From an uncultured Saprospiraceae bacterium (GTDB lineage: Bacteria > Bacteroidota > Bacteroidia > Chitinophagales > Saprospiraceae), in assembly GCA_937950315.1 (NCBI GenBank), contig CALFDU010000106.1:1-64000 (forward strand): a DNA stretch of 64,000 bases, in the 5' to 3' direction. Every line of letters begins with the position of its first letter. The first letter of the stretch is position 1. A program made the translations under genes and the position numbers. A model generated the notes under the pieces. It was not told where the DNA came from, searched no databases, and saw only the letters and a program-made list of their open reading frames with translations. Shown here one piece after another: positions 26,793 through 35,742 of this stretch.

Positions 26793-27994
26793 AAATGTTG
26801 TCCTATTTGTAAGCTCATTTCAGTAAGTCCTGTGTCCTTCTCTTTAAGCCAATCCATGGAGCCCAAATGTAGAGAACCCATTTCCAAATTCTTAATTATT
26901 TCATCAAATTCTTCAGCACGGGATATACTGTATGCATTCTTTTTACTAACCAATTGTGCAGCTTCTGGGTAACGATGATATTTCGGTCCAAAAACCACTG
27001 GAGAGCCCGTAGATATTGGTTCTAGTACATTATGTAGTCCTGTGTTAAAGGCGCCACCAACGTAATTGAGCGATCCATATCGATATAAGTATTTAAGATC
27101 ACCAATTGTATCTATCAATAAAATATTACTTTCATTGAGCTTGTTTGAGCTAAATGAAGAAAGCTTGGGAAACTGCGTTTTTATAAAATCTAAACTTGCT
27201 TTACCGACTTGATGTGGAGCAATGACCCAATTGATTTTGACATGCTTTTTTATCACTGGGATAAGTACTTCGAGATCTTCTTTCCATACGCTTCCGCAAA
27301 TGATTACTTGCTTGTGATTTAAAAACTTGATGAATGCATGAGGAGCTTCATATTTTTCAATTAATATTTGCTTGGATTTGGTGTATCTCAAATCCAAAAA
27401 GTGGCCTGTTACCTTTATTCCATTTGCTAGAAAATCGTCATAAGTTTTATCATTGCTTACGAAAATAAATTTGGCAAGATTGAGTAATTTTTTGGCAAAT
27501 GAAAATTTTAAATTAGTAGGAAATGATTGTTGATTGACATTGACGTATCCATAAGGTGTGTTTCTTTTATTTAATTGGGTTAAATATTGAAACCAGTATT
27601 CATATTTGATGAAAATAACCAAAGAAGGATTGATTAATTTAAGGAATGATTGCACTTTCTTTTTTCTATCAAGTGGAAGATATGCTTTTTCACAACCGTT
27701 TGGAATTTTTGCATGCTGATAGCCTGATGGGGAGAAAAAGGTGAATAAAAATTTATGGCCTGGATAATCTTCTTTCAACTTTTTATAAAGGGGTAGACTC
27801 AATTCAAATTCACCGAGTGAAGCACAGTGTATTTGTATCAATGGACGCACATTTGCTTTAAGCCAAGATCCTAATTTTACATCTTGATGTCTTCTACCAG
27901 TTAAAATAGTTTGTGACTGTCGATCCCAAATACTGTGAATCCTTAGTCCTAATTCCAATAAGACTATGAAGAACCGATATGCGATCCAAAACAT
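26789..27994 (-). CDS. waaA: 3-deoxy-D-manno-octulosonic acid (KDO) transferase WaaA
   Basis: 401 aa from the ATG at 27994, which overlaps the upstream stop by one base (TAATG); the open frame reaches 28045 but would overlap more. N-terminal membrane anchor WIAYRFFIVLLELGL, then a GT-B fold with IQIHCASLGEFELSLPL (catalytic Glu region), FTFFSPSGYQHA, CGSVWKEDLEVLIPV and PISTGSPVVFGPKYHRYPEA. It transfers KDO from CMP-KDO to lipid A at the inner membrane. Central gene of barrel - waaA - kinase. The word CGCTTCCGCAAAT lies at 27289-27301. Confidence 0.93.
   Translation of the reverse strand: MFWIAYRFFIVLLELGLRIHSIWDRQSQTILTGRRHQDVKLGSWLKANVRPLIQIHCASLGEFELSLPLYKKLKEDYPGHKFLFTFFSPSGYQHAKIPNGCEKAYLPLDRKKKVQSFLKLINPSLVIFIKYEYWFQYLTQLNKRNTPYGYVNVNQQSFPTNLKFSFAKKLLNLAKFIFVSNDKTYDDFLANGIKVTGHFLDLRYTKSKQILIEKYEAPHAFIKFLNHKQVIICGSVWKEDLEVLIPVIKKHVKINWVIAPHQVGKASLDFIKTQFPKLSSFSSNKLNESNILLIDTIGDLKYLYRYGSLNYVGGAFNTGLHNVLEPISTGSPVVFGPKYHRYPEAAQLVSKKNAYSISRAEEFDEIIKNLEMGSLHLGSMDWLKEKDTGLTEMSLQIGQHL
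27289..27301 (+). repeat. 13-base word CGCTTCCGCAAAT
   Basis: Exact copy inside waaA; the gene's frame encodes Ile-Cys-Gly-Ser there, a different frame from the maf copy. Confidence 0.8.
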
Positions 27995-28728
27995 TAGTAG
28001 TAGATATCTTTGCCTTCTTCTTTGGCGGATAAACTGATGTACCACTTAAATTTGATTCCAATGGCTGCATCAAAACGCCTGGATACGTTTCTATTTCCAG
28101 AATCAAATTCTATTGGACTGACCGGGTTGAGGAAACCTTGAAAGCTATATAGCGCTATATCATACTTTTTTCGTCTTTTTCTCACTTTAATACCTAGTTG
28201 TTCTTCTATAAAAGGCCCACGGCTATTACGATCTAAGCCTTTAGCATACTTATCAACGGAAAGTGGAACTGATCGCGTAAACTCAACAAATCTAATTCTG
28301 TGTTGCATAATTCCACCTCCTAGGCCTAAAAATACCTTGGCGTGTTCATGTTTACCTACTGAAAATAGATTTTGGTTAAAATCTATACCAACGTACGATG
28401 CTGCCATCCGACTATTAACAACCGTTGGTACTCCATCTGCACTTAAAAGTATGCCACCTGATGTACGATAAGCTGCAAAAACATCTTCTCTTACCGCTTC
28501 ACTCGTTAAAAAACCAAGCTTAATGCCTATTTGAGAACCCGATTGCCCCATGTAGTAATTGAGGGAGAAGTCACCTCCATACATACCACCAAATCTTTGC
28601 TTCAAATCAGCCAACGGCGTTTCAAATCCAAAAGAAAAGCCTAAATCAAGCGCTTTTTCATTGATTGCCTGCGTGTAAATTGAAGAAGTACAGGCTATGA
28701 TTAGGATAATAGTAACTAGGATTCTCAT
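27994..28728 (-). CDS. Outer-membrane beta-barrel protein
   Basis: About 244 aa from the third in-frame ATG at 28728 (the ORF opens at 28737; the three starts are within 9 bp). Signal peptide MRILVTIILIIACTSSIYTQ; alternating hydrophobic strands (LDLGFSFGFETPLADL, KVFLGLGGGIMQHRIRF, FDAAIGIKFKWYISL) with a charged tail after the last strand. No named family recognised. It heads an operon with waaA and an RfaE-type kinase, so an envelope or LPS-related role is plausible but unproven. Confidence 0.65.
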   Translation of the reverse strand: MRILVTIILIIACTSSIYTQAINEKALDLGFSFGFETPLADLKQRFGGMYGGDFSLNYYMGQSGSQIGIKLGFLTSEAVREDVFAAYRTSGGILLSADGVPTVVNSRMAASYVGIDFNQNLFSVGKHEHAKVFLGLGGGIMQHRIRFVEFTRSVPLSVDKYAKGLDRNSRGPFIEEQLGIKVRKRRKKYDIALYSFQGFLNPVSPIEFDSGNRNVSRRFDAAIGIKFKWYISLSAKEEGKDIYY

Positions 28729-28737
28729 CATGAGCAC

Positions 28738-29106
28738 AAATTAATTATTACATCTTGGAAGGTATAATATAGACTGATATTTAAAAGTTTTAGTGACAAT
28801 GAAAAGGATAAGTATGTCACTTAAACTAAGTCAAACTCAGTTTATCTCATTTTCATGTACTTCGAAAAATAGTCACTTTCAAGAGTTGATGCATAAGCAA
28901 TAAACTTGATGTTCGCGTAGTTTAATCATCATTAAATGCACTTCAATGCCCAAATAAGCAGCAATTTTTAAGGATCTATATAAAGTCCTTCTTCAAAATC
29001 GCATGGCAAGTATTAAATAAATATAAATATGTATTATCTTCGTCGTTAGATATTTATAAAATTCAATTTTTATAATATTAAACGATAGACTACAATTCAA
29101 AATAAG
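28738..29106. other. Intergenic region upstream of the SLBB exporter
   Basis: 369 bp without an ORF between divergent genes. It holds a small imperfect inverted repeat (TAAACT at 28822-28827 with AGTTTA at 28839-28844) and AAGGA/TCCTT around 28970-28990. A TATCTTCG word at 29035-29042 is one mismatch from the -7 consensus and could drive the SLBB gene. No RNA gene seen. Confidence 0.4.
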
Positions 29107-31806
29107 ATGAAACTAAGATACCTATCCCTGGTAGTATTACTATTTGTACAGTTCCAAGTTTTTGGGCAATCACCAGTCTTAACAGAACAGGAAGTCGTAG
29201 CAGAATTGGAAAAAAGAGGTTTAGATCGTGAGTTGGTCGAAGCTGAACTACTCCTTCAAGGAATTGATATTACTGATTTAGAGGACATAACACCAGAAGA
29301 AATCCAAATCATTCGACAAGTAATAACAGATTTTGAAAAAAATGGGGCTCCACAAAGGTCTGATGATTCAGATGAAGAAGAAGTTGATAGTGAAAGTGAT
29401 ATTGATTTGGATCTTTCCAAGATGGACAGTATTGACCTAGATCAAGTTCTAGAGGATGAGGAACCAGAACTTCCTGAACCTGAAATTTATGGCCAAGAAA
29501 TATTTAGACAAAACCTGATTCGTTCGTATTCAGAAGGGACGGAGATAGAGGCATCACAAAATTACATTTTAGGGACAGGTGATGTTATTTCGCTTTCTAT
29601 TTGGGGGAAGTCTGTTCTAGATAAGCAGTATACGATAAATCAAGATGGTTATATCGTTCTTTTGGGCGGTGCTAAGAGAGTTTTCTTAAAAGGACTTTCA
29701 CTTGGCGATGCTAGAGTAAAATTGAAGTCTGTATTGTCAAACCATTATAGATTTACAGATGGAGAAATGGATTTAACATTAAGCCAATCGAGGACTGTAA
29801 CGATAGGAATTTACGGAGCTGTCTATAAGCCTGGATCGGTTACGTTGCCTGCCATTAATAATGCTTTCAATGCACTTGCAGAATCACAAGGTCCTACCAA
29901 TATTGGTTCCGTAAGAAATATTCAATTGATAAAAGCCAGTGGCAAAAAAATTCAAATGGATGTTTATAAGTACATGACCAATCCACAATATTCAAATGAA
30001 TTAAATATTGATGACAACGATATTATCCTTATTCCAAACGTAGCCAATGTAGTAGAAGTTGAGGGAGCCGTTAAGCGTCCAATGAAATATGAGTTGCTGG
30101 ATAATGAAGGAATCGTAGAGTTGGTTGAATACGCCGGCGGCGTTAACCAAAATGCACTTCTTAAAACGATCAGGATACAGAGGTATGAGAACGATAAACG
30201 GATAATCAAAGATCTTGATTTAAGAGATTTGAGGAACAAGAGGTCAAATTTTAATTTGATCAATGGTGATTTTATTACAGTGGATACGATCGTATCTGCT
30301 GCAACCAACTATGTTGAAGTTTCAGGCGAAGTAATCAATCCAGGATTGTTTGAAAAGGCAACAAATATGAAAGTGAGTGATGTCTTAAGTCAAGCAGGTT
30401 TGAAGACAGAATCAAGAACTGATATTGCATTTGTAAAAAGAAAAAATGCAGATGGTAGTATTGAATTTCAAGAAATAAATATCGATAATATTCTTGCAGA
30501 TATTGATAGCCCAGATAATATCATTTTAAAGGATGAAGATATCCTTACGATCTGGTCAAAAAATAGATTTGCAGATGAAGAGGTCATAAATATTGATGGC
30601 GCGGTGCGATTTCCGGATGAGTTTCCTTACGATGTTTCCAATAAAGTAAAGTTACGAGAAGCGGTGATCTTAGCTGGTGGTTTAAGAAGAGATGCATCTA
30701 ATTATGGAACTATTTTTAGGAAAGATCCACTGAATCCCAAAGTGATAGAATATGTAACAGTTACTGATTTAAATGAAGTAATCAATAATCCTTCAAGTGA
30801 TCAAAATATCAATCTTAGTCCTTTCGATAGTATTTACATTTATAGTACCAATACCTTCTTAGAAGAATCTACCGTTTCGATTTATGGCGCTGTTAATAAT
30901 CCGGGAAATTTTCAATATGGAAATGATATGAATATTGAAGATTTGATCGTCCTTGCTGGTGGGTTTAAGTTAAGTGCGGCAACCAATAATGTGGAAGTTT
31001 CTAGAGTAATCATAAAGGACAATGAACCTACAAATGTAGTTATTGCCAAATTGGAATTGGATAGAAATAGTTATAAAGCCAATGGTTTTGAGGAAGGTTA
31101 TAAGTTGTCTCCATTTGATAAAGTAGCGGTTCGTTTTGTGCCTGAATTTGAATTGCAAGAATCTATCGTTTTACAAGGAGAAGTAAAGTCTCCAGGTTCT
31201 TATGCGATAGTGGGGGAGAATGAAAAAATAAGTAGTATGATCCGTAGAGCTGGAGGCTTGACCAATGAAGCATTTCCAGAAGGTGCATCGTTGAATAGAC
31301 CAGAAGATGATTACGGTGCGATAGTTGTAAAACTTACTGATATTTTTTCCAATAGTAATTCAAAATTTGACTTTATCGTGCGTGGTGGTGATACGATTAC
31401 CATACCAAAACGCAGAGAATTTGTCACCATTAAAGGTGCCACCAATGTATGGGAAGTACTATCAAGTGAATCGATCAATGTTGGGAATGAAATCCATGTA
31501 CCATATCACCAAGGTAAAAATGCTTTGTTCTATATCAATCAATATGCTGGGGGTCTAAATGATAGTGCAAATAAGAGATCTTTGATTGTAAAACATCCCA
31601 ATGGTGAAGTAAAAAGGATCAAGGGTTTTGGGTTCTTTAATAAATATCCTGATGTCAAAGAAGGGTCCATCATATCCATCTCATTTCAGACTACAGATGA
31701 TGTCGAAAAAGAAACTCGTGAAAAAATTAATTGGTCTGAATTGTTAGGCAATTCGATGGGGCAAGTACTAGCTGTATTGGTGCTAATACAAGGTTTGAAT
31801 AACTAA
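29107..31806 (+). CDS. Polysaccharide export protein with multiple SLBB domains (Wza-like)
   Basis: 899 aa, far longer than Wza (~380). Signal peptide to ~21 (FQVFGQS); an acidic Asp/Glu-rich linker (~90-125); poly_export domain ~148-225 (YILGTGDVISLSIWG, GYIVLLGG); then about seven SLBB-like repeats (~230-860), each starting like V-x-V-x-G-A/E-V-x-x-PG and ending ...AGG. A hydrophobic C-terminal stretch (MGQVLAVLVLIQGL) may be a membrane helix. Known: such proteins form outer-membrane or periplasm-spanning channels for capsule or EPS. No glycosyltransferase, Wzc or flippase cluster lies beside it. Confidence 0.88.
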   Translation: MKLRYLSLVVLLFVQFQVFGQSPVLTEQEVVAELEKRGLDRELVEAELLLQGIDITDLEDITPEEIQIIRQVITDFEKNGAPQRSDDSDEEEVDSESDIDLDLSKMDSIDLDQVLEDEEPELPEPEIYGQEIFRQNLIRSYSEGTEIEASQNYILGTGDVISLSIWGKSVLDKQYTINQDGYIVLLGGAKRVFLKGLSLGDARVKLKSVLSNHYRFTDGEMDLTLSQSRTVTIGIYGAVYKPGSVTLPAINNAFNALAESQGPTNIGSVRNIQLIKASGKKIQMDVYKYMTNPQYSNELNIDDNDIILIPNVANVVEVEGAVKRPMKYELLDNEGIVELVEYAGGVNQNALLKTIRIQRYENDKRIIKDLDLRDLRNKRSNFNLINGDFITVDTIVSAATNYVEVSGEVINPGLFEKATNMKVSDVLSQAGLKTESRTDIAFVKRKNADGSIEFQEINIDNILADIDSPDNIILKDEDILTIWSKNRFADEEVINIDGAVRFPDEFPYDVSNKVKLREAVILAGGLRRDASNYGTIFRKDPLNPKVIEYVTVTDLNEVINNPSSDQNINLSPFDSIYIYSTNTFLEESTVSIYGAVNNPGNFQYGNDMNIEDLIVLAGGFKLSAATNNVEVSRVIIKDNEPTNVVIAKLELDRNSYKANGFEEGYKLSPFDKVAVRFVPEFELQESIVLQGEVKSPGSYAIVGENEKISSMIRRAGGLTNEAFPEGASLNRPEDDYGAIVVKLTDIFSNSNSKFDFIVRGGDTITIPKRREFVTIKGATNVWEVLSSESINVGNEIHVPYHQGKNALFYINQYAGGLNDSANKRSLIVKHPNGEVKRIKGFGFFNKYPDVKEGSIISISFQTTDDVEKETREKINWSELLGNSMGQVLAVLVLIQGLNN

Positions 31807-33197
31807 AATTTGATGATGTTTAAGTTGGTATTGGAGCTGAGCTGATTTCTTACGATCGCTGTAATTTGTTTGTCAGTGTTGATATAATTTATGGACTCTT
31901 TAATCTCTTCTATGCCTAGGAACACGTCTTCAGAAGAAATATATCCATAGCCCCTAAAAACACCTTCTTCAATTAGGAAAACTGCTTTCTCGGATAGGTC
32001 TCGTCCATGATCTACAATTATAAAATTGGGTTCAGTAAATACATTGGTAAGTTCGGCTGCTTCTAACACTCTTTCATTGTATGAGTCACTTTCTTCCAAC
32101 TGGATGCAAGCCCCCAAACACTTTCTCATTGAATATTCAAAGCATGCCCCTCCTGTATTTTTTTCGATCCCATTTATCTGTTTGCACAAACCAAATGCAG
32201 ATGTGTAACGTTTGATGAAAGATTTAGCAGTCCTTGCAGAGCCATGCTTGCTGATGATCTCATATTTTGACTCAATGGCTTCGGTGATCTTAGCTGATTT
32301 GAATATCTTATAACCATTGGGGTTGGTGTCTATATAAACACCATAAGGATAATCAGACCTCCTCAAAGCCTTGTTTATTTCTGGCTTCAACTCTTTGATT
32401 TCAACTGCTTCTTTGATTAGCGCTGCAAGTTCACTACCTGTCAATTCATAGTGTATCGAACGCACCTTTTGTAACATTTTGCCTGTCTTCCTGTCTACCT
32501 TTGAAAAGTGCTGTTTGATGCGTTTTTGAATATTAATGCTTTTGCCAATGTACACGATTTCTTTATTTTCATCAGACATATAATACACTCCACATTGCGT
32601 TGGTAATGTCTTGATGTAATCCAATGTTATTCCTTCAGGCAACTTCGATAATTCTGCAGACTTGCTGATCAACTGTCTTTCATTTAATTCAGCAGGTTTC
32701 TTTTCCAAAATCATGTGGAAAATTTTGGTAGTTGCCACAGCATCTTCGAGTGCTCTATGTCTGTCTTTTACTTCAATCTTGAAGTGCTTAATCAGGTTTC
32801 CTAAACTGTAAGATTTAAGTCCTGGAAATGCCTTTCTACTCATTTTGACAGTACACAATCTTCTTTTCGAAAAACTATAGCCTAGATTGGAAAATGCCAT
32901 TTGAATGAAGCTATAATCAAACTGTACGTTGTGTGCTACAAAAACCGTATCCTCTGTCATTTCTACCACCTTTTTAGCTACTTCATAAAACTTGGGGGCA
33001 TCAATAACCATGTCATCAGTGATTCCCGTTATCCGAGTAATATTATAAGGAATGCTAATTCCAGGATTTACCAACGTTTCATATTGGTCAATGATTTTTT
33101 TGCCATCACTGACAACGATTGCAATCTCTGTGATCCGATCTCTCTTGGCAAGACCACCTGTGGTTTCGATATCTATAATTGCATACTTCTGAGCCAT
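31803..33197 (-). CDS. DEDDh exonuclease fused to a GIY-YIG nuclease domain
   Basis: 464 aa. The N-terminal ~1-170 is a Pol III epsilon-like 3'-5' exonuclease (IIDIETTGGLAKRD; FVAHNVQFDYSF; DRHRALEDAVAT). From ~199 follows a GIY-YIG/UvrC N-terminal-like domain (GVYYMSDENKEIVYIGKS, IQKRIKQHF), then a Cys-containing region (GGACFEYSMRKCLGAC) as in UvrC. This architecture resembles DinG-less epsilon/Cho fusions annotated in many bacteria; a DNA-repair role is likely but substrate unknown. The 3' ends overlap the SLBB gene by 4 bp. Starts 8 bp after the dynamin-like gene. Confidence 0.88.
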   Translation of the reverse strand: MAQKYAIIDIETTGGLAKRDRITEIAIVVSDGKKIIDQYETLVNPGISIPYNITRITGITDDMVIDAPKFYEVAKKVVEMTEDTVFVAHNVQFDYSFIQMAFSNLGYSFSKRRLCTVKMSRKAFPGLKSYSLGNLIKHFKIEVKDRHRALEDAVATTKIFHMILEKKPAELNERQLISKSAELSKLPEGITLDYIKTLPTQCGVYYMSDENKEIVYIGKSINIQKRIKQHFSKVDRKTGKMLQKVRSIHYELTGSELAALIKEAVEIKELKPEINKALRRSDYPYGVYIDTNPNGYKIFKSAKITEAIESKYEIISKHGSARTAKSFIKRYTSAFGLCKQINGIEKNTGGACFEYSMRKCLGACIQLEESDSYNERVLEAAELTNVFTEPNFIIVDHGRDLSEKAVFLIEEGVFRGYGYISSEDVFLGIEEIKESINYINTDKQITAIVRNQLSSNTNLNIIKF

Positions 33198-33205
33198 ATT
33201 GACGC

Positions 33206-34942
33206 TTAGTTCAAGTGGGTTTGAACATCTTTTTCTACCTGCTGTAACTCAGCTTTTATTCGATCATGTTCAGCATCCAAAAATTGAATGGTGTCTTCTT
33301 CATCTTTAAGTAGTGTGTCAAAATTCAAGAAATTCAGATCAATTCTTTCCTTGATTTTTGCCGTATAATTTTCAAGTTTGTAGGTAACATCAAGCTTGAT
33401 TTTATCTCTGCCTTTTTTGACAGCTTCTTTGTATCCAGCAATGATTTTGCCTCTCTTTATTCCTACTGTGACTCCAGCGAATGCAAGACCCAAAGTCGTA
33501 ATAATTCCTCCTGTAATATCAAATACGGCCCCATTGGTTACCATCGTAAGAATGATTCCAACTGCGGCAATTCCTCCTCCTGTTGCAATGTTAGGAGCAA
33601 TGTTACTTCCATCACCTAATAAAGATTGATCATAAAAGTTTTCAGCTTTTTTTAGAAACCCAGAGAATGTTCTTTGTAGGTCGTTTAATACATTGGCACG
33701 ACGCTCTGCGATATCTGCAAAAATTTCATGATCGTCTTTTAGTATGGTTTCACTATTCTTGATTTTAGCATCTACTATCTTGCCCATATCTTGTATGCTT
33801 TCTGCTATGTCGATCACTCCTTCATGCAACTTTTCTTTCAAGGAGTTATTAAACTTGTTTTCCAAATCTGAAGAGATTCCATCCAGCCATTGCTTAGCAT
33901 TCGAGCCACCTCCGAACATAGACCCAAATGATCTTTTTACCAAGGAAAATATTCCTAGACCATCCTTGATCTCCATTTCTTTTTCGGTCGTAATTTTATC
34001 ATAAGAGGATAGTAAGTTGTCGACCAAAGACTTAATCTGTCGTTTGGTTCTTAGTTCTTGTTCATTCAGTGTTTTTTTGATATCGCCCCGGAATCTTAGA
34101 TCTGCTTCAAATTGTTCTTTCCTGATCAATACACCTTTGTAAATTTTGTCGTTGATCATCAATGCTGTTTGTGCATTGTTTTCAATTTTTAAAAATGGCG
34201 CTCTATTTCCAGTGATGTTTTCTTTGATGTAATTTCTTACTTCGATGAATCCACTGATGTCTTTCTTGTCTTCCAATTCCTGCTTGGCAGATACGGCGAA
34301 TACTTTTGGTTCTGCGATTCCTTTTTTAACAGCTTGATCATAGACGCCTTTGGTGTTGGTTATAAGGTCTTCCGGAACCATTAAATCTTTTTGCTGAAGG
34401 ATAAATATTATTTTCTTATGCCAGTCCGAATTGATGAAATCAAAAAATTCCCAAGATGATTGTCGGTATGGATTTTTTGATTCGAAAACAAAAACGATGA
34501 GGTCAGAAGTTGGAATAAACTTTTCTGTTATTTCTTGGTGATGATCAACAATGGTGTTTGTTCCCGGCGTATCGACAATCGCAATTTCTTTAAGAATTTC
34601 AATTGGTTGATAAATCCTTTTAAGGTATGGGTTTATTTCTTCAATTTTTTGCTCCGGCCCATAGGTGATTTGTTGAATCGTATCTGTCATCGGTGAAGCA
34701 GCTACTTTGCAAATTTCTTGTTTTGAATCTAGTAGGGCATTGATAAAACTACTCTTTCCAGCCTTAACTTCTCCTACGATCACAAACATGTAAGGGTCAT
34801 TGATCCTTGCTCTCACATCCGAAACTGTTTGCTTTAACTCAAGATGATTAATCTTGTTGGTTATTTCATACAATGAATCAACGGCTCTAGACAATTTATC
34901 ATTGAAGAGCTTGGTCTCTTGACTTTCAAATAATGGACTCAT
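33206..34942 (-). CDS. Dynamin-family GTPase
   Basis: 578 aa. G1 GEVKAGKSSFINALL (~57-71), G3 VDTPGTN (~122), G4-like LQQKDLM where the usual N/TKxD is replaced by QKD. Long helical regions and a hydrophobic hairpin at ~447-500 (glycine-rich, GGGIAAVGIILTMV... ITTLGLAFAGVTVG) suitable for membrane insertion, then a coiled-coil end. Bacterial dynamin-like proteins remodel or repair membranes. Upstream of an exonuclease/GIY-YIG gene by 8 bp, so the two probably share a transcript. Confidence 0.85.
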   Translation of the reverse strand: MSPLFESQETKLFNDKLSRAVDSLYEITNKINHLELKQTVSDVRARINDPYMFVIVGEVKAGKSSFINALLDSKQEICKVAASPMTDTIQQITYGPEQKIEEINPYLKRIYQPIEILKEIAIVDTPGTNTIVDHHQEITEKFIPTSDLIVFVFESKNPYRQSSWEFFDFINSDWHKKIIFILQQKDLMVPEDLITNTKGVYDQAVKKGIAEPKVFAVSAKQELEDKKDISGFIEVRNYIKENITGNRAPFLKIENNAQTALMINDKIYKGVLIRKEQFEADLRFRGDIKKTLNEQELRTKRQIKSLVDNLLSSYDKITTEKEMEIKDGLGIFSLVKRSFGSMFGGGSNAKQWLDGISSDLENKFNNSLKEKLHEGVIDIAESIQDMGKIVDAKIKNSETILKDDHEIFADIAERRANVLNDLQRTFSGFLKKAENFYDQSLLGDGSNIAPNIATGGGIAAVGIILTMVTNGAVFDITGGIITTLGLAFAGVTVGIKRGKIIAGYKEAVKKGRDKIKLDVTYKLENYTAKIKERIDLNFLNFDTLLKDEEDTIQFLDAEHDRIKAELQQVEKDVQTHLN

Positions 34943-34965
34943 GCTATTGTAGCTTTTGTTTTATT

Positions 34966-34978
34966 CGCTTGCGCAAAT
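34966..34978 (+). repeat. 13-base word CGCTTGCGCAAAT (intergenic copy)
   Basis: The only exact copy outside a coding sequence, 24 bp upstream of the dynamin-like start. Contains the palindrome TTGCGCAA. Confidence 0.8.
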
Positions 34979-35100
34979 TTTTGAACTATATAGGAATCAG
35001 GAAATTGTATTTCAGACACTAAAATTAATGTATTTAATTCACATTATAGCTTTTGGTTATATAACTAAAACAGAACTGAAAGTTTCAAAGTATTCCATGT

Positions 35101-35733
35101 TCAAATGGATTTAGCCAAATTAATCAGATGAATTCTTGCTTCAGGTCCACAACAGAACAATAGATCTACTATGCTTAAGTCTTTTAAGAACCCAACACTT
35201 TTTTCTTCAAACAATTGAGGATACTGATAATCTGATTTATATTCTGGCTTTCTACTCCTAAAATCTAGTATTTCATGACCATATTGGCCAATCCAAGTAT
35301 CTGTTTGATTGGCCGTATCTGCTATATCTAAAAAATGCAAAATCAGATCATTTAGTTCCATGTTCAACTCCCAAAGGTATTCTGGTTCTTTTTTAAGTAG
35401 AGTTACAATTTTTGGTAAGTAATACATGATGTATGGAGAACCAGAATAATTGGTTTCTAGTCCATGAATCAACTCTTTTATCCAATTTGCCTCATAAGAA
35501 ATCTTCACATCTTGTATGGCTTGTTGTTGGTTTTTGCCGGATTTTAGGGGAATGCTAATTGTTTTTTTTCCTTGAGAAGTTTTAATAAAGCACTTATTGC
35601 GTGTTGATCTCTTTTGGTAATTTTCGTGAGCTTCAATGAATATCTTTCCTTTAAAATAATAGGCATAGCTAGTAACGCTGCCTAAGAATGAGGTGTGAAG
35701 AATGATATGCTGTTTTTGGATTTCTTTTGTCAT
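35101..35733 (-). CDS. WbqC-family protein
   Basis: 210 aa. The family start is recognisable in ILHTSFLGSVTSYAYYF, followed by the basic ENYQKRSTRNKCFI segment, ISIPLKSGKNQQQAIQDV, and SGSPYIMYYLP. WbqC proteins occur in O-antigen or glycan loci and are often linked to aminosugar transfer; their biochemistry is unknown. A perfect -7 box at 35751-35758 supports the start at 35733. Divergent from a GT2 gene, consistent with a glycan role. Confidence 0.82.
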   Translation of the reverse strand: MTKEIQKQHIILHTSFLGSVTSYAYYFKGKIFIEAHENYQKRSTRNKCFIKTSQGKKTISIPLKSGKNQQQAIQDVKISYEANWIKELIHGLETNYSGSPYIMYYLPKIVTLLKKEPEYLWELNMELNDLILHFLDIADTANQTDTWIGQYGHEILDFRSRKPEYKSDYQYPQLFEEKSVGFLKDLSIVDLLFCCGPEARIHLINLAKSI

Positions 35734-35742
35734 CTTAGCATC

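Noticed and set aside
34943-34980. 13-base word upstream of the dynamin gene as a gene-specific operator
   Set aside because: The same word occurs inside many unrelated coding sequences, so a local operator role is not needed to explain it.
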